Of a stretch of DNA of 13,403 nucleotides, positions 1-7,663 are shown piece by piece (position 1 is the stretch's first letter; the number at the start of each line of letters is the position of its first letter). The stretch is taken from contig NW_025062411.1 of NCBI RefSeq assembly GCF_000002995.4, positions 1 through 13,403 on the forward strand, given 5' to 3'. Origin of the DNA: Brugia malayi. Its lineage: Eukaryota; Nematoda; Chromadorea; Rhabditida; Onchocercidae. The notes below the pieces were generated by a model. The model worked only from the letters and a program-made list of their open reading frames with translations, had not been told where the DNA came from and ran no database searches. The position numbers and the translations under genes were made by a program.

Positions 1-306
1 AAATAGACTTTAGTGGATAACAAAATTACAACTTACTGCCATTTATTTCAACTTGAGATAACAAGTAGATATTCATACATCAGAATTGGCATTTATGATT
101 AGAAAATCTGGATATTTTTATGAAATATATGTCGAATTCAATTGAAAACGATCCCTATTATAAAATATTAACACTTTCCAAGAAAGAAATATATCTATAT
201 TTGTATAACATAAGCATACAAAAACCCACACTTAAACAAATTTCAAAAACATGCAACACAATTATTGAACATATCGCCATTTCCATAAAAAAATTTTATC
301 CTAATC
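1..306. other. AT-rich 3' flank of the PNUTS-like gene
   Basis: No gene is supported here. A 71-codon plus-strand frame (120-335) overlaps the antisense of the gene's C-terminus, is low in complexity (Ile/Lys/Tyr-rich, as expected from AT-rich DNA) and matches nothing I know. On the minus strand this is where the 3' untranslated region should lie. Confidence 0.5.
42..47 (-). promoter_or_regulatory. Possible polyadenylation signal AATAAA
   Basis: AATAAA on the minus strand, about 260 bp past the second TAA (307-309). It is the canonical hexamer, but such AT-rich words occur by chance in this DNA, so this is only a candidate for the 3' end of the PNUTS-like transcript. Confidence 0.2.
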
Positions 307-450
307 TTAGATTGGACTCGCAGGAGAATCAGTAGCAACTGATCGAACGCTCTCAGTTGGTTTTGTGGACGGTAGTGGATCTTCAGGGGGTGACCTACGC
401 TGATCCGCATTTGTCACTGATTCCATGCCTTTCAGAGTCTCCATGTCACA
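307..450 (-). other. Coding-like continuation of exon 16 after the TAA
   Basis: In the same frame as exon 16 and directly after its TAA, 47 codons read CDMETLKGMESVTNADQRRS then PPEDPLPSTKPTESVRSVAT and DSPASPI before a second TAA (307-309). The Ser/Pro/Thr/Glu-rich composition fits a disordered protein tail and differs from the AT-rich flank beyond 306. It is either an ancestral C-terminus cut off by a stop mutation or a readthrough extension. A chance open frame is possible at this length. Confidence 0.4.
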
Positions 451-658
451 TTATCGTTCTGTTGTAAGATGATGTTCCTGCAACTGTGGTTTGGTATCAA
501 CACAGATAACATGCTGGTCATTTCGTTCTCGATCATCTCCTCTCAACCGTCTTTCGAAATGTTCCTCTTGCTCGCATTCATGCATTACACGTGGACTACC
601 ACGCCTACGACGATCAGGTGAATATGGTCGTCTTTCGAACGGACTCGCTGACCTTGAC
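451..658 (-). CDS. PNUTS-like exon 16: RS-rich end, stops at TAA
   Basis: The acceptor is a T-run then CAG; phase 2 in. It reads RSRSASPFERRPYSPDRRRR, GSPRVMHECEQEEHFERRLR and a charged stretch to TTER, then TAA at 451-453. The SP and RS dipeptides continue the SR-like tail. The TAA may be premature: the same frame stays open and protein-like for a further 48 codons to a TAA at 307-309. Confidence 0.7.
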
Positions 659-778
659 CTGAAAAAAAAAACCAACATTCGATAATCTGATATATATATA
701 TACAAATATTTTTTTCTAACACTTTGATTCTTTTAACAAATCTCAAGAAAGCATAATAGCAACACAAGGATTATCAAC

Positions 779-946
779 CTTGATCGACTTCTGCTTCTTG
801 ATCTCGACGAACTTCTCCTCCGTCTCCTTCCATAGCGATCATGTACACGACGATCATAGTCATATTCCCGTTCCCTGTCACGATCTCTTTCTCTGTCGCG
901 ATCATAAAATCCCCTACGACCCAATGAAGGTCCACCACGTCCACGT
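779..946 (-). CDS. PNUTS-like exon 15: RGG and RD/RE/RS repeats
   Basis: 168 nt, acceptor GGTTTCAG, donor AAG|GTTGAT, phase 2 at both ends. It reads RRGRGGPSLGRRGFYDRDRE, further Arg-Asp/Arg-Glu dipeptides, then RYGRRRRRSSSRSRSRSRSR. Such tails are disordered and bind RNA or other SR proteins. Vertebrate PNUTS has RGG-rich sequence here followed by a CCCH zinc finger; I see no Cys/His finger in this exon or the next. Confidence 0.75.
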
Positions 947-1158
947 CTGAAACCGAGCCATATTAACTGATTTTTCTTAGCTCATCGTAACTTATATAAT
1001 TGTTAAATAAGGCTTAAACAATTCGTTAGACAGCTTGTTCAGAAATGAAACAATTGCTGTTAAATTCTGCTAATTACTTTTAAACTTTGAAAATATTTTC
1101 CTTCTCATACAACTTATGACTATTTGAATACTTCAGTAATATACAATGTATGTCATAC

Positions 1159-1463
1159 CTATATCCACAATCTGCTCCAACTCGACGTGAACCACCCCTA
1201 AACGGCTGAAAAAAAAAATATTTAATACCATGAGCAAAACGAGGTGGCGGTAAAGACATATTCAGAATATTTGGAACGGCGGAATGTGTTGTTAACTGAG
1301 CATACGTTGGAGTTGTGGTCACAGAGAGTTGTGATGCGGAAGGAACTGATGTTCCTATTGTACCAGTAACAGCAGAAGTAGTTGAAGATACTTTATTGAG
1401 TATGCTTACTAAATCTGAACTTGAACCAACAAGGCCCTTCTTTTTTAGTTCAGTCATTAATTT
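1159..1463 (-). CDS. PNUTS-like exon 14
   Basis: 305 nt, acceptor TTTTTGCAG, donor ATAG|GTATGA, open throughout. It starts KLMTELKKKGLVGSSSDLVS, probably an amphipathic helix like the vertebrate stretch NVQEILTSIM. A Ser/Thr-rich low-complexity stretch follows, then LPPPRFAHG, an odd GIKYFFFQ insert, and PFRGGSRRVGADCGYR, which begins the RGG-like region. Positions 1206-1228 within it look like a tiny intron (see findings), but removing them would break the frame. Confidence 0.7.
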
Positions 1464-1599
1464 CTGCAAAAATTTCATTGCTTTCATTTATATATGCTTT
1501 TAATAGATAAGAATTAAATAGTAATTCAAAAACAGCTATCCTTAAAACTTTTGAAATTAAAATAAACATATAACGAATTTAACAAAATTGATCACTTAC

Positions 1600-1661
1600 T
1601 TTATTTCTTTTCCTTCACTCTGATTATGACTTGCTGAACCTCTAGCAGTGGTAGCAGCATC
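1600..1661 (-). CDS. PNUTS-like exon 13, likely 1-nt loss at the donor
   Basis: 62 nt, acceptor TTTTTTAG. It reads DAATTARGSASHNQSEGKEI. The donor is AAA|GTAAGT, leaving phase 2, but exon 14 must be entered in phase 0. If the junction had been AAAG|GTAAGT the phase would be right, so one G seems lost at the exon edge. A missed micro-exon in 1464-1599 would be the other explanation. Confidence 0.55.
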
Positions 1662-1753
1662 CTAAAAAATATCAAATATTTAATACGCAACAAAAATGCT
1701 GAGACCTTCATGATTTGAAATTATGTAACAACAAATTAAGTTCAGAAAATTAC

Positions 1754-1954
1754 CTGATTAAGACCTCCCCACGTTTTACATAGTACCTCCGTACCTCCCC
1801 ACGTTTTAACATAGTAACAAAATAAAAATTACAACGAGGGATCATAAAATGGCATCATAATAGTCTTTTGCCTCTTTTCCTCATTTTTTTTCGCTTCACT
1901 CTGCGAACTTCGACGTTCAAAAAATATAGCATCCGTAAGCGGTATCAATTTCCA
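1754..1954 (-). CDS. PNUTS-like exon 12, in-frame TAA and 30-bp duplication
   Basis: 201 nt, phase 0 in and out, acceptor TTTTCAG, donor CAG|GTAATT. It reads WKLIPLTDAIFFERRSSQSE, a Lys/Glu-rich stretch, PFYDPSL, stop (TAA 1829-1831), then FLFCYYVKTWGGTEVLCKTW and GGLNQ. The repeated KTWGG comes from a tandem duplication at 1763-1816. The part after the stop is supported mainly by phase and the clean donor. An alternative is that the exon ends at TT|GTAATT just at the stop, but that phase makes exon 13 read poorly. Confidence 0.6.
1763..1816. repeat. 30-bp tandem duplication inside exon 12
   Basis: Two direct copies of acctccccacgtttta plus catagta, starting at 1763 and 1793. They differ by one A in the second copy. 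On the minus strand they encode KTWGG twice, and because the step is 30 bp the frame is kept. Confidence 0.85.
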
Positions 1955-2288
1955 CTGAAAATTTTTTTAAAAAATCAGCTACAAAAAAGTTGTTCACAAC
2001 ATTGATTAATTTCTGAGAAGTTGAAGTCCTACATAATATCAAAGATCTTGAATTGTAAACTTTATTAGCCTACCTACCTACCACCACCTGACATGAAAGG
2101 ACCAATTTAATAGATGCTTGCAAATAAATGTAGAACTCCACAAGTTCCACAATTCCAAAGTTCAATGATTATTAAGATTTTTAACAACATTTGAAAGTAC
2201 TGGAAATCCCAATAATCTTTAAACATTCCTCAATATTTAAATCACATTTGAAAATTAAAAAAACAAAAACATCAGAAATTAGCTATAC
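1955..2288 (-). other. Intron 11, nothing recognised
   Basis: Intron of 334 bp with a short tacc triplication (2071-2082). It joins THIP to the conserved Trp of exon 12 in phase 0. Confidence 0.5.
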
Positions 2289-2431
2289 TGGAATATGAGT
2301 GATTCCTTCCGAACGACCAGTATTGAAGCCAAATTCAGTTATATGTAGGCTGCGTTGTTCTTTCATAAATGTTCGTTCACGTTGCATTTCGAGGTGCTTC
2401 ATGTCTTCAGATGACAATTTGCTAACATTTA
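2289..2431 (-). CDS. PNUTS-like exon 11
   Basis: 143 nt, acceptor AATTTCAG, donor CCA|GTATAG, no stops. It reads NVSKLSSEDMKHLEMQRERT, FMKEQRSLHITEFGFNTG and ends THIP. It aligns with the vertebrate segment that follows the PP1 motif (ERVNVNKI, then an Arg/Glu-rich helix, then PW). The conserved Trp begins exon 12. Confidence 0.8.
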
Positions 2432-2675
2432 CTGAAATTTGAACTTTAAAATTGCTATACGATCTGATGGATCATATAAGAATCAGCTAAGTAAATTCAA
2501 ACCAACAGTATTAAGAACAAATATATTAATGAAACAAAAGTAATTACAAGTTGAAATTCTGTTTCTAAGTTAGGGAATGAACTTACTAGTCATTTTATTA
2601 GTCATGCAAATTGTGACAATTATATTTTTCTCATATAATTAATCCTACTCCCAGATTTAAAATACAGCAATTATG

Positions 2676-2699
2676 AAAAAAAAAAAAAAAAAAAAAAAA
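2676..2699. repeat. 24-base A homopolymer
   Basis: An uninterrupted run of 24 A (T on the gene strand). It starts a few bases inside intron 10, right behind the donor GTTAGT. Runs of this length are unstable in vivo and error-prone in sequencing. Confidence 0.95.
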
Positions 2700-2704
2700 C
2701 TAAC

Positions 2705-2885
2705 ATCTTTCACCCTTCTACTTCAAAATACCGAACTTCAACAAGCTCCTGTCCATTTTCATCAGCGAAACGTATCTTACCAATTGGTACAATGTTTGGT
2801 TCTTCCACTACTTTTTTTCCTCTACCGATCCCTCGTCCTGTTTTTCTTTATTAAGCGATTTTGAGGTATCACTATATGGTCCCTC
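2705..2885 (-). CDS. PNUTS-like exon 10: PP1-binding KIRF motif, two opposite frameshifts
   Basis: 181 nt between TTTTTAG and donor AAAGAT|GTTAGT. The exon starts EGPYSDTSKSLNKEK in frame 0, switches to the next frame for VVEEPNIVPIGKIRFADENG and QELVEVRYFEVEG, then switches back to reach LNVSKL in exon 11. KIRF fits the PP1 docking consensus (K/R, V/I, x, F/W), and the following acidic/Tyr-Phe stretch matches the sequence after the vertebrate TVTW motif. One base appears missing at 2812-2847 (a 7-base homopolymer lies at 2812-2818) and one extra near 2713-2715, so total length and phases are conserved. Confidence 0.78.
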
Positions 2886-3283
2886 CTAAAAAGAATTGTT
2901 GTTAAATGATTTTTCAAAACAAGAAAAAAACTTAAAAATCAAAATTAGACTTCGAACATAATCACAAATTATGACTATGATTGCGTAAAATTGGAATGAC
3001 GACTTCTCTTCTATAAAGATGTAGGAGTTTTAAAAAAGAATTATTTTGTAAGCTAGCAATGCATGATATTCAATCATAACTTCCACTAATTTAATATTTC
3101 ATACAGCTGTAAATTAGCCCAGTATTAACAAAATTTAATACAATCATTACTGACTCTATTAAAACTGAACTAGTTGATTTAAAAATTTTGTTTAACAACA
3201 CAAACCACTAAATACACCATACCTAAACTTAAAATTCAAAAATCTTAATGTATGAAAGAACAAACCATAACACTCGGTATAAC
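2886..3283 (-). other. Intron 9, nothing recognised
   Basis: AT-rich intron of about 400 bp between the FMDAL exon and the PP1-motif exon. No open frame, RNA gene or repeat of note was seen. Confidence 0.5.
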
Positions 3284-3396
3284 GGATATCGATGGTTTCA
3301 AATTCAACGTCGATCGCTTTTTAGCTTGCTTTGGAGGAGGTTTCTTATGTCCTGGATCCATCAGAGCATCCATAAATGTATTGCTCATCATGACTC
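3284..3396 (-). CDS. PNUTS-like exon 9: FMDAL motif
   Basis: Acceptor ATTTATAG. It reads VMMSNTFMDALMDPGHKKPP then KQAKKRSTLNLKPSIS. The FMDAL segment matches the FLDAL motif of vertebrate PNUTS, likewise followed by a run of Lys residues. The 3' end is ambiguous: donor TCC|GTTATA (end 3284) and donor AGT|GTTATG (end 3272) both leave phase 0 and differ by four residues. Confidence 0.75.
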
Positions 3397-3546
3397 CTAT
3401 AAATCACTAAGATTAGATTAAGTAAGAATTAATATTAACAGTACATTAACAATGTGAAAAATATGCAAATGATGAATACTTACTTTTTAGTTGGAAAGTA
3501 AGGATTTGTTGTATCAAGAACAAAATATTAAAAATGTATGACTTAC

Positions 3547-3633
3547 TTGCAGGAGTGTGTGAAACAGGTTTTTTATCAGCGAACGGTGCAGATGAGACAG
3601 GAAGTGATACTTATGACACACTTGTTGGAACAG
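3547..3633 (-). CDS. PNUTS-like exon 8, in-frame TAA
   Basis: 87 nt, acceptor CATTATAG and consensus donor CAA|GTAAGT, phase 1 in and out. It reads AVPTSVS, stop (TAA 3611-3613), VSLPVSSAPFADKKPVSHTP. The composition (Ser/Pro/Val-rich) fits the linker before the FMDAL motif. Neither alternative frame joins both neighbours. Confidence 0.65.
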
Positions 3634-3847
3634 CTATAATGATAAAAATTTTAAATAGTTTAGCTATAAAAATAGTACACATCGAATCGTTGGCATCTAA
3701 TAATGCTTTATAATGACAAAAAGGTTAGAAATCACCACAGCATAAATCGAGCAAAACTACAGCTCATTCGTAGCTTATACAAACAACAATTTGAAATATA
3801 ATGATAATTGACTAAAAAAAGTCGCAGCTATAAAAAAATGGACATAC

Positions 3848-3964
3848 CGGTGCGTTTTTTGGCAACTAATAATGCCTTACTAGGCAAATTGCCTTTCTTT
3901 TTGGACGTTACCATTGTGCTATCATTACTTTTGCCTGTCATACCTTCACCATCACCTTCTAGTC
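3848..3964 (-). CDS. PNUTS-like exon 7
   Basis: 117 nt, acceptor GATTTTAG, donor ACCG|GTATGT, phase 1 at both ends, no stop. It completes the KFRSIG|LEGD motif across the 1.6-kb intron, which is good evidence that the junction is real. It continues with Ser/Lys-rich sequence (TSKKKGNLPSKALLVAKKRT), as expected for the basic linker of PNUTS. Confidence 0.78.
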
Positions 3965-5545
3965 CTAAAATCAGCAAAAATAAACACCTTCAAAAATAAA
4001 CATAATCAGCAGTTTATTAAATTGGGATCATCCGATGATTGTACAAGCCTACTGCAAGTAATCGCTTGTACTATGTGCACCCACGATACACACCAGAGTT
4101 GGGGACAAGATGATGTCACATCTGAATTTTTGTTGAATTAGCACAGTTGATTTATAAAATTATGTGAAGTAGTGATGCGCAATTAGGCGATCCATATTTT
4201 CCGTGTAACAGTGATGAGTTACAATAATCTCATTTGCATTGTAAACCTTAACATTGACATTTGTGACTGCTTAATCATGCCAGAACCGTTGTAATACATA
4301 CTAGAACCAATACAGTACCATTACAAATATGACAAAAACAATGCAAATTCATCCATCACTTCTACTATCTTCCAGAGTTAGCATTGTTTTTACATTCTTA
4401 GGTCTCGTTCAAGCAGTGCCATTATTTTTCTCCAGTTCTATCCTGCACAAAATTCCTAATTCATATTTCTTTCATGCTTGCTTTGAAATTATTAAGTTTG
4501 CTTTGAAATTAAATTTCATTGCTTTGAAATTAAAATTTCTATTTGATTTTGCTTCCTGATGCATTTTTCTGGATTATTCACTTCAATGCCAATTCATTTT
4601 GTAGGTATTTCTAAAAACGTTGGCTAGAGAAAAAGCACAGCTTGTTTTCATATATAACATTGTATGTATGATATTAAAAAAAAAGCACTGTTTTCATGAA
4701 AATAGTTGTCCGAAATGCTTGAAAAAAGAACAGTTTTATGGGAAAAAAAATGCACAACAAAATTAGCAGTTAGCAGTAGCACGGCTCGTACAATCACCGA
4801 ACACCTGTTGCATGGAATGGTGATGAAGAAAATCCTGAAATTCATCAACATTATCATGCAAGCTAGTATAACCGACATTAAATCTAATTTTAAAATACTT
4901 GACTTCCAAATGAGACAAGAAATATTGAAGTTGTATGTTAAAATATATATATAATGCAATACGCCTTTTGATGACAAGATAGTCATGAAGCAAATCAGAA
5001 TTTTGGTTAAATGATTACTGATCAAAGGAAATCATGATCGCCTCAAAAAATTATTTTTCACTTCCAAATTGTGAAATCACGTTTAGTTTCCCATTCCAAA
5101 ATTTATTCTTCTAATATTTGATGTGAAGCAACTTCTCCTTCTTCTCCTACTGTTAATATTACACTATATAAGATCAAGCACCTCCTCCTTTGAATTTAGG
5201 AATTAAATGCCAACTTCACCTAATAGAGGAGTCACTTAGCTAGTATTGAGATACTTTGGAAAAATTTTTCCTTCATAAAATGGTCATGATATTACAATAT
5301 TAGCATGACAACAATCAATGTTCATCTTGCCAACAACTTATAGAATTCTCAAAAGATTTCAGAATTTCATTCTCCTGTTTTTCTAGTAAATCTAACTTCT
5401 AGTAAATCTTCTAGTAAAAAACATCCTAACTTCTATAAAAACATAAAAACAAAATTTACAATACAACATTTTTTGAATAAAAATCTTACACCTGACTAAA
5501 CGATGGCCAAGAAGAATGAGAAATAACACTTAACCAGTACAGTAC
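3965..5545 (-). other. Intron 6 (1,581 bp), no gene seen
   Basis: The longest intron within the gene, bounded by the KFRSIG|LEGD junction. Open frames of 75-125 codons occur on both strands (for example 4329-4559 plus, 4648-5025 minus), but they are hydrophobic, AT-driven and unrecognisable. Short local repeats are present: tgctttgaaatt three times at about 20-bp steps (4479-4532) and ttctagtaaa three times (5381-5417). Confidence 0.6.
4479..4532. repeat. Three imperfect ~20-bp direct repeats
   Basis: tgctttgaaatt begins at 4479, 4499 and 4519, each followed by an AT-rich filler. It is intronic, with no function suggested. Confidence 0.7.
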
Positions 5546-6034
5546 CTATTGAACGGAATTTCGAAGTATAGGTCTTGGCTTTTTTTGGGCGTCGTTTCTT
5601 TTCTTTTCTTTCCTTATCCAGTTTCTCGAACATATTGAATTCATTAAGTTTATTCAATATAGCTTTCGCTGACTTATTTAATTTTTCTGTTTTTTCTACT
5701 TTAGTTTTAGAAGATGAAGCCTTCATGGACTTTTCGGCTTTGGCAGATGAAACGTCTAATTTTTCAGGATTTTCGATGCTTGGAGACTTTTTACTAGATT
5801 CTACTTTATTTCCAGAAATGTCCTTTAGCTTTCTCCCATCCACTTCTTTTTCAGTTTTCGTAGTTTTTAAATTATCTTCCATCATCTTCGCTTTACTCGC
5901 ACCTCCAGATGCCATATGAGGTGTTTTACGCCTTCCAGAACCAACTTTTTTCAATTCTTCAGGTACTTGCTGAGGTGGTGCGGATACTAAACGTTTCCAT
6001 TGTATCACTAAATCACCAGATATTTTGCGTACGT
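5546..6034 (-). CDS. PNUTS-like exon 6: end of TFIIS-N-like domain and Lys/Ser-rich linker
   Basis: The longest exon, 489 nt with no stop. It opens with VRKISGDLVIQWKRLVS, the last helix and Trp of the TFIIS-N (LW) fold, equivalent to the vertebrate LRKLASVLVSDWMAVI stretch. A Lys/Ser/Glu-rich linker follows, probably disordered, with basic clusters such as KERKEKKRRPKKAK that could act as nuclear localisation signals. It ends with SKFRSIG, the start of the PNUTS KFRSTGLE motif, which is completed by exon 7. Acceptor TTTTTTTCAG; donor ATAG|GTACTG, phase 1. Confidence 0.82.
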
Positions 6035-6148
6035 CTGAAAAAAACCAAAAATATTTGTAATTTATGCAAACTAGAAACTAAAACAAAGTGAAAAAAAAAG
6101 CAAAACCAATGAACTACGAATTGCTTTCCACATAGCATAATTTGAAAC

Positions 6149-6254
6149 AAACCTCAGGACAAATCTTCGATAATTTACGAACAAATTTCGGAGTATCGTT
6201 TGACTGCAACAATTCCAGGGTTAGATTTGCCTTAAATGAATCAGTTAAATAAAG
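6149..6254 (-). CDS. PNUTS-like exon 5: middle of TFIIS-N-like domain
   Basis: Acceptor CTTTTCAG. It reads LYLTDSFKANLTLELLQ, SNDTPKFVRKLSKICPEV with no stop. This aligns with the vertebrate stretch ending AKLVKQLSK. Two donors are possible: GAG|GTTTGT is the better match to consensus but breaks the frame, whereas GAGGTTT|GTTTCA four bases on gives phase 1, joins exon 6 as EVYVRKISG and aligns to the family without a gap. I chose the second. Confidence 0.78.
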
Positions 6255-6657
6255 CTGAAAAGTAGTCGAAAATTAGCCTCTACGTAACTGAAATAATTAT
6301 TTGCTTTGAAATATGACCAAAAAGAGAAAGCTGAGAAAATTGAGAACTCATGATAAAATGAACAAACAAGAACGTTTATATTTATTGAAACTGTGATTAG
6401 CAATTGCATCTACATGAACACAGTTCGATAATAAATTGTAGAACAGAATGCAAGATTTTACAAGATTATAATGTATGACATGAACATGATGAGTTATTAG
6501 AAGCATTAGTATACCACTTAATAAAATGAAAAACCGAAAACTCTATTGAAATAATTCATAAACTTTCAGTTTATATCCAAATTAAGTAATAAAAATAGCT
6601 GTAATCGATTTACGATTGAGAATGAAAGTAAATCTGTAGACACATGAAATAACTTAC
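6255..6657 (-). other. Intron 4, nothing recognised
   Basis: Intron of 403 bp, AT-rich, inside the TFIIS-N-like domain. Phase 0 at both sides; no further exon is needed or seen. Confidence 0.5.
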
Positions 6658-6802
6658 TTGCGAACACTAGCTTAATAGTAATTTCAAACGACTCCAATCT
6701 TCGTTCGCCTCAGCAGTTTTTAACCATGATCCCATCTGCTTCCAGCCAAGTGGCGTACTAAAACGCTGAATCGCAGCAACTTATGCAATCACTGTCGAAC
6801 CA
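6658..6802 (-). CDS. PNUTS-like exon 4: start of TFIIS-N-like domain, two in-frame stops
   Basis: Acceptor TTTTTTAG, donor CAA|GTAAGT. It reads GSTVIA, stop, VAAIQRFSTPLGWKQMGSWL, then KTAEANEDWSRLKLLLS, stop, CSQ. The segment around RFSTPLGWKQMGSWLKTA corresponds to the helix region in vertebrate PNUTS that contains VGGYKLLNNWL. Exon length and phases (2 in, 0 out) need no indel, so the TAA at 6781-6783 and TAG at 6667-6669 are substitutions within an otherwise aligned domain. In PNUTS this domain contacts TOX4. Confidence 0.75.
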
Positions 6803-7043
6803 CTAAAAAAGAGAATTCTAAACTTAAGGAATAAATAAAATCCATCGCACTCGTGTGTTATTCTTTCGTTAAATCTCCAACTCTAATACTACATTATAAA
6901 GTAATGAATTAATACTATTTCTAATTTTTACAAGTTTTCATTTAAATTCAAAAATAAAACAAGAAGTTTTAAAATCAAGAACGTTTCCAAGGGCGCAAAC
7001 TTATTTCTTAAACAGTCTTTCATGACATATAACTTTGATTTAC

Positions 7044-7199
7044 CTTATTTTCTCACTCTCTCTGTCATCTGGTGCAACTAATTTCTTTTTTGGCTTCCCA
7101 GCAATACCACTGATACCTGAAGAAGACGGTTGCAATTCCAACTCGCTGGCGTAAAAACACATAGCAAGGTTGAGCACTGCTCTCCATCACACGATACAG
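7044..7199 (-). CDS. PNUTS-like exon 3, 1-nt indel
   Basis: Acceptor TTTTCTAG and donor AAG|GTAAAT frame 156 nt. Entering in phase 1 the frame reads AVSCDGEQCSTLLCVF and would stop at TAG 7078-7080. The neighbouring frame reads ELELQPSSSGISGIAGKPKK and then KLVAPDDRESEKI to the donor. One missing base between 7080 and 7187 joins the two and gives the phase-2 end that exon 4 requires. The Lys-rich stretch leads straight into the TFIIS-N-like domain. Confidence 0.55.
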
Positions 7200-7575
7200 C
7201 TAGAAAATGATCCTTTTCATATATTTTACAATTACCTATTTCAAATTCCTAATTTCATGAGTATTTCTCTAACCTTTATCTACAAATGTATTAAGTACTA
7301 ATGAAGTTAACGTATAGGTAATTTGAAAATACGAAAGTAGAATACCTGATTATGATAATTGTCAATTACTTATAATATTTGTATAAACTAACATTAGTAT
7401 ATAAACCATGCACCAACATGATAATAGCATTCTCCCAACTTTTGCTCATCTTCTTTTGCTACAAGAAGGCAACTTATTATGGACATTTTTAAATCTCCAT
7501 ATTCTTTAAATGACAGTGTAATTTTAAGATTAAGAATAAAAGAAAATAAAAGATTTAACAATTAAAAATATGAAC
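7200..7575 (-). other. Intron 2, nothing recognised
   Basis: Intron of 376 bp between exons 2 and 3, AT-rich. No other feature was seen. Confidence 0.5.
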
Positions 7576-7663
7576 CCTGATGTAATCTTGGACGATCCTG
7601 CGTTCTCACAGACTGCAGCGCATAGATCGGTTGACCTTCTACCGTGTGTCCAACAACAGTGTA
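7576..7663 (-). CDS. PNUTS-like exon 2
   Basis: 88 nt between a strong acceptor (T-run then CAG) and donor CAGG|GTTCAT. It reads phase 0 as YTVVGHTVEGQPIYALQ followed by SVRTQDRPRLHQ and leaves phase 1, which fits exon 3. There are no stops or indels. No known domain is recognised. It lies in the N-terminal part, before the TFIIS-N-like region. Confidence 0.6.

Noticed and set aside
120..335. 71-codon plus-strand frame
   Set aside because: It overlaps the antisense of the gene's C-terminal region and its composition follows AT bias; no support for a gene.
2673..2864. Plus-strand frame beginning with a poly-Lys run
   Set aside because: It starts in the 24-A homopolymer and is antisense to the PP1-motif exon.
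4802..4831. Possible 30-nt mini-exon in intron 6 reading DFLHHHSMQQ between an ATTTCAG and a GTGTTC
   Set aside because: Exons 6 and 7 already join in the conserved KFRSIGLE motif; inserting it would break that motif.
4648..5025. 125-codon minus-strand open frame and overlapping plus-strand 82-codon frame
   Set aside because: They lie inside intron 6, are hydrophobic and AT-driven, lack a recognisable domain, and the flanking exons join perfectly in phase without them.
5575..5919. 114-codon plus-strand frame
   Set aside because: It is the antisense of exon 6; the Phe/Leu/Ser-rich composition mirrors the Lys/Glu-rich linker on the coding strand.
6149..6154. Frameshift between exons 5 and 6
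   Set aside because: The better-looking donor GAG|GTTTGT breaks the frame, but the donor four bases on restores it and aligns without a gap, so no lesion is needed.
7187..7189. In-frame TGA in exon 3
   Set aside because: It is in the frame used only by the second half of exon 3; the splice phase from exon 2 enters a different frame, where this TGA is not read.
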